From Verrucomicrobia bacterium LW23 (GTDB lineage Bacteria; Verrucomicrobiota; Verrucomicrobiia; Methylacidiphilales; UBA1321), in NCBI GenBank assembly GCA_003054695.1, contig QAZA01000010.1, positions 345,602 to 409,601 of the forward strand: a stretch of DNA of 64,000 bases, in the 5' to 3' direction. The notes beneath the pieces were generated by a model. It was given only the letters and a program-made list of their open reading frames with translations. It had not been told where the DNA came from and searched no databases. This document shows, piece after piece, positions 30,309-38,891 of the stretch (positions within the stretch are counted from its first letter, which is position 1; each line of letters opens with the position of its first letter). Position numbers and translations under genes: made by a program.

Positions 30309-31394
30309 ATGTCAGAAAACACTCCTGAAGGCTCTCCGACACCGCCCCGCGTCAAACCCGTGCTGGCCCCGCCCACCGCCAAGGCCGCCGTCCCCAAAAA
30401 GGAGACGCTGCGCATTACCCTGCCCCCGCGCCGCGCCAGCCAGCAGCTGAATGTGCCGCTGCCCACCGCGCGCGCCGCGTTTACCGAGGAGGCGCCCAAG
30501 CCGCTGCCCCAGCTTATCAAACCGCCGGCGCCCGCAGGCGCGGCCCCCTCGCCGCAAATCCCCCCCGTCTCGGCCGTGCTGCCGCCCGCCGCGGTCAGCG
30601 CCATCAAGCCGCCGGCCGGCTTGCCGACGATTCAGCCGCCTTCCGCAGCCGCGGCCCCCGCGCCTGCCGGCCTTAAGCCGCTGCCCGTGCTGGCCCCGCC
30701 TCCCGGTGGAATCAAGCCGCCTGGCATTACGCCCCCCGGCGCTATTGCGCCTCCCGGCGGGGCTCTGCCCGTGCTGCGTCCCCCGGGCGCCGCGGGTGCT
30801 CCCCCTTCCATTTCTCCTCCGGCCGGTCTGGCGCCGCTGCCTGGCGCGGCCCCGTCGCCGTCGGCGCTGCCGACGCTTCGCCCGCCCGGCGCGCCTGCTG
30901 CGCCTGCCGGCCTGCCGCACGCCCCGGCGCCGCTCTCGGCCCTGCCGGCGGTAAAGGCTCCGTCGGCGGACCCCGCAACGGCGGCGATTCCTGCGCCGGC
31001 CAAGGAGACGATCCAGATCCGCAATCTCAAGGGCGGCAACGTGCGCCCGCCGCAGTCGCGCCAGCCGGCGGCCCCGCCGTCCACAGCCATCCCCACCCCG
31101 GTGCCTACGCCCGGCACGGCCAACCCGGCTGTGATTCCGCCCGCGGGCGGCATTCGTCCGGCGTCCGCCGCGCGTCCCGCGTCTTCCGCGGCCGGCACGG
31201 CGGCCAAGTCCTCCGTTGCGCCTTTGGCGGCCTCCACCATCGCGCGTCCGGCGCCCGCCACGGCGGCCTTCAAGCCGGTTGTGGATGAGGATGACTCCGA
31301 GACGCCGCCCCTGGTCATGTGGCTTTCCGGCGCTGCCGCCGCGCTCAGCACCATTGCCGCGGCCTACCTCGCCTACAACACGTTCGGCGTTTAG
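30309..31394 (+). CDS. Pro/Ala-rich protein with C-terminal membrane anchor
   Basis: 361 residues, no recognised family. Almost the whole protein (1-325) is Pro/Ala-rich low complexity with repeated LPxLxPPGxxxAP and IKPPG units and few charged residues. The last 30 residues are one hydrophobic helix (PLVMWLSGAAAALSTIAAAYLAYNTFGV), so it is anchored at its C-terminus. Short basic motifs near the N-terminus (KETLRITLPPRRASQQ) look like the LR-rich motifs seen in Verrucomicrobia and Planctomycetes proteins of this style. Reading frame choice is supported by the strong third-position GC and by the clean membrane helix. Function unknown. Confidence 0.7.
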   Translation: MSENTPEGSPTPPRVKPVLAPPTAKAAVPKKETLRITLPPRRASQQLNVPLPTARAAFTEEAPKPLPQLIKPPAPAGAAPSPQIPPVSAVLPPAAVSAIKPPAGLPTIQPPSAAAAPAPAGLKPLPVLAPPPGGIKPPGITPPGAIAPPGGALPVLRPPGAAGAPPSISPPAGLAPLPGAAPSPSALPTLRPPGAPAAPAGLPHAPAPLSALPAVKAPSADPATAAIPAPAKETIQIRNLKGGNVRPPQSRQPAAPPSTAIPTPVPTPGTANPAVIPPAGGIRPASAARPASSAAGTAAKSSVAPLAASTIARPAPATAAFKPVVDEDDSETPPLVMWLSGAAAALSTIAAAYLAYNTFGV

Positions 31395-31528
31395 AGAAGT
31401 CGAACCGGATTCATCGCATCGCTCCGCGCCCCGCCGGCCAGGCACTCAACGCCTGGCCGTGGCGGGGCGCAGTGTTTTTGGACGCTGCACGCTTGTCGAC
31501 ACGCCGGTTGTACGCTACTCTCCGCGAC

Positions 31529-31879
31529 ATGGCCGAAACCACTGAAAAGAAGGAAGAGGAAGCGGTACCCTGCGTTAAGGATTACGACTTTGCCGCCAAG
31601 GTGCTGAACGCGCCGGGCGTCGTTCTTGTCGAGTTTTTTGCGGAATGGTGCGGCAATTGCCGCCATGTTGCCCCGTTGCTGGAGCAGATTGCCAGGGAAA
31701 ATCCCGGCCGCCTTCAGGTAGTACGGGTAAACGTGGAGAAGGAGCCCGGCCTTACCCAGGAGTACGGCATCTCCACCCTGCCCAGCGTCCTGTACTTCCG
31801 CGGCGGCGCCGTTGCCGATCGCAAAATTGGCCAGTACACCAAGCGGGAGATTCTGGCGAAGCTGGCGTTTTTGGGATGA
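31529..31879 (+). CDS. Thioredoxin-like protein with WCGNC site
   Basis: 116 residues from the ATG at 31529. Thioredoxin fold: VVLVEFFAEWCGNCRHVAPLLEQIA gives the active site W40-C41-G-N-C44, and ISTLPSVLYF contains the cis-proline (P85). The usual WCGPC has Pro where this has Asn, which changes redox potential in known variants. No signal peptide, so cytoplasmic. Its stop codon overlaps the start of the biotin ligase gene (ATGA at 31876-31879), so the two are translationally coupled. Confidence 0.92.
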   Translation: MAETTEKKEEEAVPCVKDYDFAAKVLNAPGVVLVEFFAEWCGNCRHVAPLLEQIARENPGRLQVVRVNVEKEPGLTQEYGISTLPSVLYFRGGAVADRKIGQYTKREILAKLAFLG

Positions 31880-32802
31880 CCGAACAGCCACCCGCCGCGC
31901 CGCCTTTGCCACATCAGGTGGCGGACGACATCTGGTGCCCGGACGCCGTGCTGGCTCTCTGCCGCAGCACGGGCCCGGGCATGAGTGCAGGCTCTGCGCC
32001 CGCCGTCGAGGCCCCGATGGCGTGCCCGTGGCAGGTGCTCCTCTTTCACGAGACGGCCTCCACCAACGACGTGGCGCTGCGCGAAGCCGTGCATGGCGCG
32101 CCGGCGGGGCTGGTGGTAGCAGCCGCGGCGCAATCGGCAGGGCGCGGACGCCAGGGGCGAGCCTGGGTATCGCCGCGCGGAGCCGGCCTTTACGTCTCGT
32201 TTTTGCTAAGGCCGGCGCTGGAGGCGGCGCATGCCTCGCGCCTCACGGCCATCGCTGCCGTGGCAGCGGCGCGCGCCATGGACGAATCGCTGGCGGCCAG
32301 CGGCGGCCCGGGTATCCGCACCGCAATCAAGTGGCCTAATGATTTGCATGTGCACGGGCGCAAGGCGGGCGGCATTCTTATCGAGGCGGCGATTCACGGC
32401 GGGCGCATCAGCCACGCGGTTATCGGCATCGGCATCAATGTACATCACCGCCGTGACGATTTTCCGCCGGAGCTGAGCGACACCGCTACCTCTCTGGCCC
32501 TGGCGCTGGCGCTCGCGAGTGGGGGAGAGGAACGGGGCGAGCCATCCTCGCCCCTGCGGCGAGTGGAGCTTTTGGCCAGGCTGATGGACAACATGGCCAA
32601 CAGCCTCGCCACCCCCTTCGAGACCCTGCGCGCCGAGTGGGAGAGTCGCTGCTCCACCCTGGGCCGCACCATCACCATCCGCCAGCCCGACGGCACCCTG
32701 CTGCAAGGCACCGCCGCGGCGCTGGACGATACCGGCGTGCTGCATGTGGAAGATTACGAAGGCCGCACGCACCGCGTCCACGCCGGCGAGGTACTGGGTT
32801 AG
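31876..32802 (+). CDS. birA: Biotin-[acetyl-CoA-carboxylase] ligase
   Basis: 308 residues from the ATG at 31876. Attaches biotin to the carrier subunit of acetyl-CoA carboxylase through biotinyl-AMP. Motifs: ETASTNDVALREA, AQSAGRGRQGRAWVSP (the biotin/ATP loop), KWPNDLHVHGRKAGGILIE, and VIGIGINVHHR; a short SH3-like C-terminal domain ends GRTHRVHAGEVLG. It lacks the N-terminal DNA-binding domain of E. coli BirA, so it is not expected to be a repressor. Residues 1-45 are a variable leader. Overlaps the thioredoxin-like gene by four bases. Confidence 0.94.
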   Translation: MTEQPPAAPPLPHQVADDIWCPDAVLALCRSTGPGMSAGSAPAVEAPMACPWQVLLFHETASTNDVALREAVHGAPAGLVVAAAAQSAGRGRQGRAWVSPRGAGLYVSFLLRPALEAAHASRLTAIAAVAAARAMDESLAASGGPGIRTAIKWPNDLHVHGRKAGGILIEAAIHGGRISHAVIGIGINVHHRRDDFPPELSDTATSLALALALASGGEERGEPSSPLRRVELLARLMDNMANSLATPFETLRAEWESRCSTLGRTITIRQPDGTLLQGTAAALDDTGVLHVEDYEGRTHRVHAGEVLG

Positions 32803-32803
32803 A

Positions 32804-32940
32804 GGCTGTCGACATTCAAGCCTGAATCGAATCGCATGCCAGGATCTCCCCATCCTCTCCATGCAGTCCCTGTTTTCCGTGGTTAAATTTCAGTTCAAAG
32901 GGGAGTTATCAACCACGGAAAACAGGGAGTACACGGAAGG
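32804..32940 (+). repeat. Dispersed ~135-bp element, copy B
   Basis: Begins GGCTGTCGACATTC just after the birA stop codon and ends AACAGGGAGTACACGGAAGG. The inner palindrome CCGTGGTT...AACCACGG and the block TTTCAGTTCAAAGGG are shared with the inverted copy at 28801-28934. The rest of the gap to 33186 holds no gene I can see. Confidence 0.75.
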
Positions 32941-33186
32941 GAAAAGGAGTTGGGACGGAATGCCGCCAGGGCGACGACAGCCATGCACCGTTCTCCACGG
33001 CAGTCGAGTGTCAACCCGAGCCGCTTTGTCGCGATGCATTGTCCGCGCGGTAAAGGCCACGCCGCAGGCGGAGGCTGGGAATCTTGTTTGCGCTGAAGGG
33101 CCGGCAGGTATAAGGTGGGCGGCTCCGGTCGGGACATCGTGCCACGGGCCGGGCGGGCGTGGTATCCTCCAATTTTTTTCTCCTAC

Positions 33187-33543
33187 ATGACACAAACAAG
33201 CTCCTCCGTGGCAGGCGCGGGTGCGGCCGGCCTTCGTGGCAAAAAGCTGGGCGTTTTGCTGGCCACGGCGCCTGCCAGCTCCAACTTTGCGCCGGTGGTG
33301 GCGCTGCTCAGCACCGCGCTGGAGGAGGGGCTCTCCGTCTACTTATACTGTATTGATGACGGCGTACGCTGCGCTGGTACCGCGGAGTTGCAGGCGCTTA
33401 AGGCGCGGGGGCTTAACCTGTTTGCCTGCGCCTACGGCGCGCACCGCCGGCATATTGCGGTGGACGAAACAGCGGCGTTCTCCGGCCTTACCGTGGTGTC
33501 AGACCTGATTGCGGGCACCGATACGTTTATCGCCTTTACCTAA
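33187..33543 (+). CDS. DsrE/TusD-like protein
   Basis: 118 residues from the ATG at 33187. The core KKLGVLLATAPASSNFAPVVALLSTALEEGLSVYLYCIDDGVRCA matches the DsrE/DsrF fold (peptide-binding and sulfur-relay proteins). The conserved catalytic Cys of TusD-type sulfur carriers is not clearly placed (C55 in YLYCIDDGV and C62 are the candidates). A second small protein of the same style follows at 33631, so the pair may act as a heteromer. Role unproven. Confidence 0.75.
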   Translation: MTQTSSSVAGAGAAGLRGKKLGVLLATAPASSNFAPVVALLSTALEEGLSVYLYCIDDGVRCAGTAELQALKARGLNLFACAYGAHRRHIAVDETAAFSGLTVVSDLIAGTDTFIAFT

Positions 33544-33600
33544 GGAGTCGCCAAGGAATAAGGTAAACAACTTTGACCTTAGTCTCTGGCGACTCCTAAG
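33541..33600. terminator. Hairpin after DsrE-like gene
   Basis: Starting at the stop codon, AGGAGTCGCCA and TGGCGACTCCT pair exactly, and AAGGT/ACCTT extends the stem; a T-rich stretch (CTCTTTTTCC) follows. Either a terminator or an attenuator ahead of the next gene. Confidence 0.6.
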
Positions 33601-33630
33601 CGCTCTTTTTCCATCCCCCCATCACCCGCT

Positions 33631-33981
33631 GTGAAACCCAAAACTCTCGTTTGCATCTCCACTCACCCCGCGGAAAGCCCGCGCCCTGCGGAAGGAATCC
33701 GCATCGCGGCCGGCGTCGGGGCGTGGAAGAAGACGGACGTTACCCTGGTGCTGCGCGGGCCTGCCGGCTACGCGCTTACGGAATACGTGGATGAGTATGT
33801 GGACGAAGACAATTTCTCCCGCTACCTGCCCATTGTCGCCGATTTTGGACGCCCCATCTACCTGGAGAACTCCTTTACGGATACGGATGCGCTCGAGCAT
33901 TCGCCGTGGAAGTATGAAGTGGTTACCCCGCAACAGGTTGCCCGGCTGTTTGCGGAGCACGACCACGTGCTTCAGTTTTAG
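33631..33981 (+). CDS. DsrE/F-like small protein
   Basis: 116 residues. The pattern CISTHPAESPRPAEGIRIAAGVGAWKKTDVTLVLRGPAGYAL resembles DsrE/DsrF/TusC-like proteins: a beta strand, a P-loop-like turn, then a helix and VTLVLRGPAG. It lacks cysteine except C8, so sulfur transfer is unlikely unless partnered. It follows the DsrE-like gene after a hairpin and precedes the GT9 genes. Confidence 0.6.
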   Translation: MKPKTLVCISTHPAESPRPAEGIRIAAGVGAWKKTDVTLVLRGPAGYALTEYVDEYVDEDNFSRYLPIVADFGRPIYLENSFTDTDALEHSPWKYEVVTPQQVARLFAEHDHVLQF

Positions 33982-34127
33982 CGGCAGATCCGGATACACG
34001 GCGGAGGCGTTGCCTGATTCGCACAACCTGATTGCTGCCACAGCGCCTGCCCGCAACGCTTCCCCTTGCTCTGTCCCGCCCCACGCACCGCTCGCAGCCT
34101 TTCTCCGCCCCTTTTTTGCCTGGATCC

Positions 34128-35513
34128 ATGAATCCCGCCTCCGCTCCCGCAAATTCCTCGCCCGCAACGGCTTCTCATGCCGCGGCATCGGGTGCGGGGT
34201 CTCGTGCCGGCAGCGGGCAGATTACGCTTAGCACCAGAGTGGCCGCCTGGGTTGCGCCGGCGGCGGCCCGCTGGGCGGCGTGGATGGGTGGCGCGCGCGC
34301 GAGCTCGCAAAGCGTGGCGAAGGACGCCGCCGCGTCCCCCTGGCAGCCGGGCGGGCGTCCGCGAATCCTTATCCTGCGCCGCAATCGCATGGGCGATATG
34401 CTGTGCGCCTACCCGCTGGTGCGCGCGGTGCGCACAGCCTTTCCCGGCGCTGTCATCCATATTGCGTGCGATGCCATGGCGGCGCCCGTCGCCCGGGCCT
34501 GCCCGCATGCGGACGGCGTGGTGCAGCTAAGCCCCGGCCTGCACCGCTGGCACATGGCGGTGCGCAACGCGCCCCGGCTGCAGGGCTACGACGCGGCTAT
34601 TGCGGTAAAAGGCGGCTTCGACCTGGTACTGGCCCTGCTGTTGAGGATAACCAACGCGCCCATACGCATCGGCTTCGCGCCCAAGGCGTCCGCCACCGAT
34701 CCCGCGCCGACCGGCCCCGCCAGCCTGCCCGCGCCGGTCGCCGATTTCTACACCCACACGCTGCCGCCGCCCCCCTGGGGCGAGCACCAGATGGAGACGT
34801 GCCTGCGCCTCGCCGCGCCCCTGCTGCACATAGCGCAGCCCCAGGCGCCGGCGCTGGAGCTCCCCAGCGGTCCCGCACCACAGCGCATGGACCTGGCGGA
34901 GGCGATCCGCAACAGCGCGCCGGCCATCAACGCGGAGGTGGACGCGTGGGCGGCGAACGCGCTCGGCGCTATCTCTCCGGACCTTGCAGTGGCATGCGGC
35001 TCCGCCGAGCGCCCGCGCCTGCCCCTCGCTCTGGTCAACATCAGCAGCACCGCGCCGCTTAAGTGGACCGACGCGCAGCTGGCCGAGCTGGCCCGGCGCC
35101 TGGCCGCGGAGCTGGGACTGCACACTGCCCTTGTGTTCGCGCCAGCCGACGCCTCGCGTGCCGCCGCCATTGCCGCGGCCGCCCGCCCCGGCGCTGCGGC
35201 TGGCACTGCAGCATCGCCCGCCGTTACCGCTCTGGCCACGCCCACGCCGCTACATCTGGCGGCGGTGCTGCGGCGCTCAGCGTTTTTGTTTAGCCCGGAG
35301 GGTGGCGCGGGGCATCTGGCGTCATTTACCGGCACGCCGCTGGTGCTGCTGTGGTCCGAGGGGCCGTACGAGAAGTGGCACGCGCGGGCGGAACGATGCC
35401 GCGTTTTTCGAGCCGATCTCGCTCATGCGGATCTCGCCCATTCGCAACCGGTTACGGTGGATGCCGTGATCGCGGGCATCCGCGAGGAAGGCTACGCGGA
35501 GGTGGCGCCGTGA
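34128..35513 (+). CDS. Glycosyltransferase family 9 (heptosyltransferase-like)
   Basis: 461 residues from the ATG at 34128. GT9 fold: RPRILILRRNRMGDMLCAYPLVRAVRTAFPGAVIHIAC (the GD.L..P..RAL opening) and FLFSPEGGAGHLASFTGTPLVLLWSEGP (the GG.GH.A donor loop). These enzymes move heptose or similar sugars from ADP-heptose onto lipopolysaccharide core. Residues 1-70 are an extra Ala/Ser-rich leader. It overlaps the next GT9 gene (GTG at 35510 inside its stop codon), so they are translationally coupled and probably act on the same acceptor. Confidence 0.88.
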   Translation: MNPASAPANSSPATASHAAASGAGSRAGSGQITLSTRVAAWVAPAAARWAAWMGGARASSQSVAKDAAASPWQPGGRPRILILRRNRMGDMLCAYPLVRAVRTAFPGAVIHIACDAMAAPVARACPHADGVVQLSPGLHRWHMAVRNAPRLQGYDAAIAVKGGFDLVLALLLRITNAPIRIGFAPKASATDPAPTGPASLPAPVADFYTHTLPPPPWGEHQMETCLRLAAPLLHIAQPQAPALELPSGPAPQRMDLAEAIRNSAPAINAEVDAWAANALGAISPDLAVACGSAERPRLPLALVNISSTAPLKWTDAQLAELARRLAAELGLHTALVFAPADASRAAAIAAAARPGAAAGTAASPAVTALATPTPLHLAAVLRRSAFLFSPEGGAGHLASFTGTPLVLLWSEGPYEKWHARAERCRVFRADLAHADLAHSQPVTVDAVIAGIREEGYAEVAP

Positions 35514-36661
35514 AGTGGTTTAACGCCCTGCATGCCGGCGCCTACCGCGCGGCCTTTGGCCTGCGCGCCCGCCTTCGCCCGGCCCGCAAGACGCCGATTG
35601 CGCTTGGGCCGACGAGTCGCGTACTTGTATTTACATGCGCGGGCATTGGCGACACCCTGACCGATTCAGTTGTGCTAAAAGCGCTGGCGGAAACGTGGCC
35701 GGGCATTTACATCGGCGCCGTCGTGCACACGCGGCGGCGCTCGTTACTCGATCATAACCCCTTCTGCAGCAAGGTCTTCCCCTTTAGCAAAGGGCCCTTT
35801 GCCTTTGCGCGCCTGGCCCGCGCGCTGCGTGCGGACGGGCCTTGGGACGCCATCCTGCACCTGCGCGGCAACGATCCCGAGCCCCGCTGCCTCTCGTGGC
35901 TGGTCAATCCCGACGTAACGGTGAGCGTTCCGCAAATGACGAAGCTGGGCCACCTGTGCGGCCACACCATTGTGCAGCCCGACTGGGACGACACGCACGG
36001 CGTGGAGCAAACGTTGCGCATCGCCCGCTACGTGGGCGCCGATACGGCGGAGCCCCACCTGGTGTACCAGGTGCGCGAAGCCGAGACCGCCGAGCTGCGC
36101 GCGCGCCTGCCCGGGCTGGGCGTGGCGGTCGATCGCCCCCACCTGGTACTACAAATCGGCGGCGGCCGCCGTGCCTCGTGGCGCGACTGGCCCGTGGAGC
36201 ACTACGCCTCCCTCATCCGGCTGGCCGCGCCCCTGGGCGCCGAGCTTATCCTGCTGGGCGGCAAGGACAACGCTGACCGCGCGCAGGCCATCGAGAAGCT
36301 GTGCGAGGCGGGGGACGTGCGGCGCGAACTGGAGCGGGGCGGCAGCCGCGTGCGCAACCTTGCCGGCCACATTTCCCTGGCGCACTCGGCCGCGCTGCTT
36401 GCGGGCAGCCGCGCGGTAGTGTCGACGGACACGGGCATCATGCATTTATCCTTTGCCGTCGGGGCGCGCGTCGTGGCGCTTATCCATTGCAACAACCCGG
36501 CGCATCGGGTGGGGCCGTGGGGATATGGCGATCGCCACCGCGTGGTGCAACTGCCTCGCCCGCAAGGCTATAAATCGCCGGCGGATGCCAGCATGCACGA
36601 TTTGCGGCCGGAGGTGGTGGCGGAGAAGCTGGGCGAGATCTGGCAGCCAGAGAAAAACTAA
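35510..36661 (+). CDS. Glycosyltransferase family 9 (heptosyltransferase-like)
   Basis: 383 residues from the GTG at 35510, overlapping the previous stop by four bases. GT9 motifs: SRVLVFTCAGIGDTLTDSVVLKALAETWPG, PHLVLQIGGGRRASWRDWPVEHYASLI, and the acceptor/donor loop VSTDTGIMHLSFAVGARVVALI. Paired with the previous GT9 gene, a lipopolysaccharide core or other glycan assembly is the likely role. Its stop codon touches the first base of the second 164-bp palindromic element. Confidence 0.92.
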   Translation: MKWFNALHAGAYRAAFGLRARLRPARKTPIALGPTSRVLVFTCAGIGDTLTDSVVLKALAETWPGIYIGAVVHTRRRSLLDHNPFCSKVFPFSKGPFAFARLARALRADGPWDAILHLRGNDPEPRCLSWLVNPDVTVSVPQMTKLGHLCGHTIVQPDWDDTHGVEQTLRIARYVGADTAEPHLVYQVREAETAELRARLPGLGVAVDRPHLVLQIGGGRRASWRDWPVEHYASLIRLAAPLGAELILLGGKDNADRAQAIEKLCEAGDVRRELERGGSRVRNLAGHISLAHSAALLAGSRAVVSTDTGIMHLSFAVGARVVALIHCNNPAHRVGPWGYGDRHRVVQLPRPQGYKSPADASMHDLRPEVVAEKLGEIWQPEKN

Positions 36662-36824
36662 GACCAATTGCAGCCGTTCATCGGTACAATGGCGCAGGCG
36701 ATTTTGGGTTATGGGCGTGCTGCAAGGGAGGGCGTGCATCAGCCTATTGCTTGATCGGAGTTTCAACGCGTCCATCACCCCAAAGCGGCCCGGCAAAAGG
36801 CCAATCAACTGGACGAGATGGTCT
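36661..36824. repeat. 164-bp palindromic element, copy 2 (diverged)
   Basis: Starts AGACCAATTG and ends GATGGTCT. Blocks in the same order as copy 1 read from its right end: AGACCAATTG, CGGTACA.TGG, GGCGATTTTG, GGGAG.G.GTGCAT, TCAACGC and CCAAT. Length is 164 bp, the same as copy 1. It begins at the last base of the GT9 stop codon. Confidence 0.6.
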
Positions 36825-37309
36825 GACTTGTCGCATGGGTCGAATGTCCTGTTGGTTAAAACTTTCGGCACTGTTTTTAAGGCGGGGCTTCTGGCAACAG
36901 GGCGGAGAGGCGCGGTACCGATCGATACACAATTTTCCGACTAGAAATCTGCGAGTATCGGCAAAAAAAATCCGCGCGAAATGCACGAAAACTTTGACTT
37001 AACGCAACTTGCGCGATACAAGCTTTTTCCATAATAATTTACGCTTACTTACAGAATCAAACCATTGCCAAATCGCATCCAAAGCGGCCGTACGCCAAAT
37101 AAAAGTCTTGCATGTCTATAGGGTTTGAAGTTTATAGAACATATTCCTCTTGCATTTTCGACGCATATTTGTAACAAACCATTGCGCAGCGCAATCTGCA
37201 ACAGGACGCAAAACCTAACGACCAAAAAATATCCGTCCCGGCACCCCATGCCGGCTTCGCGGGGAGCGGTTGACCAGCCGTTCCAATCACCTCACGGGAG
37301 AATACCTAC
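36825..37309. other. Leader region of first porin
   Basis: About 485 bases, AT-rich from 36950 to 37210, with no credible gene. It must carry the porin promoter. A ribosome site (GGGAG) lies ahead of the ATG at 37310. Confidence 0.4.
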
Positions 37310-38650
37310 ATGAAGTCCACACTCAAAACATGGGTGCTGTCGCTCGGCCTGATGGCCGCGGCGAGCATTGCCCCTGTGTTTGCCCAGGACAGCGCCCTGG
37401 TAGAGGCGCTTGTCAAAAAAGGCATCCTGACCAATGCCGAAGCCGATGAAATCAAAGCCGACCTGGTGAAGGAATACCAGAAGACCGGCGGCGGCAAGAT
37501 CGAGCTTGGCAGCCACGTCAAAAAGCTGAAACTGTACGGCGACGCCCGCCTGCGTTACACGTGGGATCAGCGCGACGTCAAGTCCCCTTCCCGCACTCCC
37601 GCCGTCACCGGTGGTGAGGATCGCCACGTCCAGCAGTCCCGCACGCGTTACCGCCTGCGTGTGGGTGCCGAGTACAAGTTTACCGATAACTTTGAGGGTG
37701 GCTTCCAGCTCGCCTCCGGCGCTCCTAACGACTCCGCCAACCAGTCCTTTGGCGCGGGCTATGGCAAGTTCGGCATTAATGTTGACCTGCTGTACCTCAA
37801 GTACAACCCCGCCGACTGGGTTAGCCTCATCGCTGGTCGTCAGAAGCTTCCCTTCTACACCACCGACATGATCTGGGACGCCGACATCAACCCGGAAGGC
37901 GCCACAGAAATCTTTACGTGGCAGGCCAACGACTGCGTGACGGTGGACTTTATCGCCGGCCAGTACTACTTCGCCGACAATAACGAAAACGCGACCGCCA
38001 CTGTTGGCAACACCGACGTCTGGCAGTTCTACGAACAGGCCAAGGTTACATGGAAGCCCACCAAGGACATCTCCGTCATCCTCGCCCCCGGCGTACTGAC
38101 CTACACCGCTGGCAGCACGGTCCCGGTGAACACGGGCAGCCCCTCCTTCCTGACGGCGGATGGTGCAAACAATCTCAACCTCCTGCTCTTCCCGGGCGAG
38201 GTGAAAGGCAAGATTTGCGACCTGCCCGTGCGTGGTTACTGGGACTTCTCCTACAACACCGAAGGCTCCGCCCGCGTGCAGCAAACCTACGGCGTCTCCT
38301 CGCAGAATCGCGACCTGACCGACGACATCGCCTGGCTGGTGGGCGTGAAGGTTGGCGACAACAAGAAGAAGGGCGACTGGTCGCTGGACGCCAACTTCCG
38401 CACCGTTGGTCTCGGCGCTGTAGACCCGAATCTGGCCGATGCCGACCCGCTGCTGGGCTACCTGAACCAGCAGGGCGTGAAGGTAAGCGGTACGTATAAC
38501 TTCACCGACTCCGTCACCGGCACAATCTCCTACTTCACCAGCTGGAGCTACAAGGACGACCTGAACGTGCCCCAGATGGGCGGCGCCTCCGCGCTCGTCA
38601 ATGCGGACCGCACGAACCTGCTGCAGTGCGATCTGAACTGGAAGTTCTGA
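37310..38650 (+). CDS. Outer-membrane porin 1
   Basis: 446 residues. Signal peptide MKSTLKTWVLSLGLMAAASI to A25 (VFA), then the mature start QDSALVEALVKKGILTNAEA, a short helical segment shared by all three porins here. The rest is a beta-barrel: alternating strands (KLYGDARLRYTW, YRLRVGAEYKFTDNFEGGF, VSGTYNFTDSVTGTISYFTSW) and a terminal aromatic (DLNWKF) used by the BAM complex. Matches the putative-porin family Porin_5. It lies directly upstream of two further porin genes and has its own terminator at 38729. Confidence 0.92.
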   Translation: MKSTLKTWVLSLGLMAAASIAPVFAQDSALVEALVKKGILTNAEADEIKADLVKEYQKTGGGKIELGSHVKKLKLYGDARLRYTWDQRDVKSPSRTPAVTGGEDRHVQQSRTRYRLRVGAEYKFTDNFEGGFQLASGAPNDSANQSFGAGYGKFGINVDLLYLKYNPADWVSLIAGRQKLPFYTTDMIWDADINPEGATEIFTWQANDCVTVDFIAGQYYFADNNENATATVGNTDVWQFYEQAKVTWKPTKDISVILAPGVLTYTAGSTVPVNTGSPSFLTADGANNLNLLLFPGEVKGKICDLPVRGYWDFSYNTEGSARVQQTYGVSSQNRDLTDDIAWLVGVKVGDNKKKGDWSLDANFRTVGLGAVDPNLADADPLLGYLNQQGVKVSGTYNFTDSVTGTISYFTSWSYKDDLNVPQMGGASALVNADRTNLLQCDLNWKF

Positions 38651-38728
38651 GGCTTCCCGCCTGAGCTGCCGAGCTGATGCCGCCGATTCCGGGGGCGTCA
38701 GCGCGGCCTTGGAAATGCTTACGCAAAT

Positions 38729-38761
38729 GCGCCGCCTCCGGCCCCGGGGACGGCGCTTTTT
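38729..38761 (+). terminator. Rho-independent terminator after porin 1
   Basis: GCGCCG (38729-38734) pairs with CGGCGC (38751-38756), enclosing a GC-rich inner stem, and is followed by TTTTT. Classic intrinsic terminator. Confidence 0.85.
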
Positions 38762-38891
38762 CGTGTACTTTTGCCGGCACGAGATGGCAACCTGAAGCCC
38801 GTCCAGCGGGAGCCCGGCCCGGCGGGCATTGCGGCGACGCCATCTCAGCGCAGATCGCGGCAGGCGTTTAACCTGAAGGATCACAATATTG

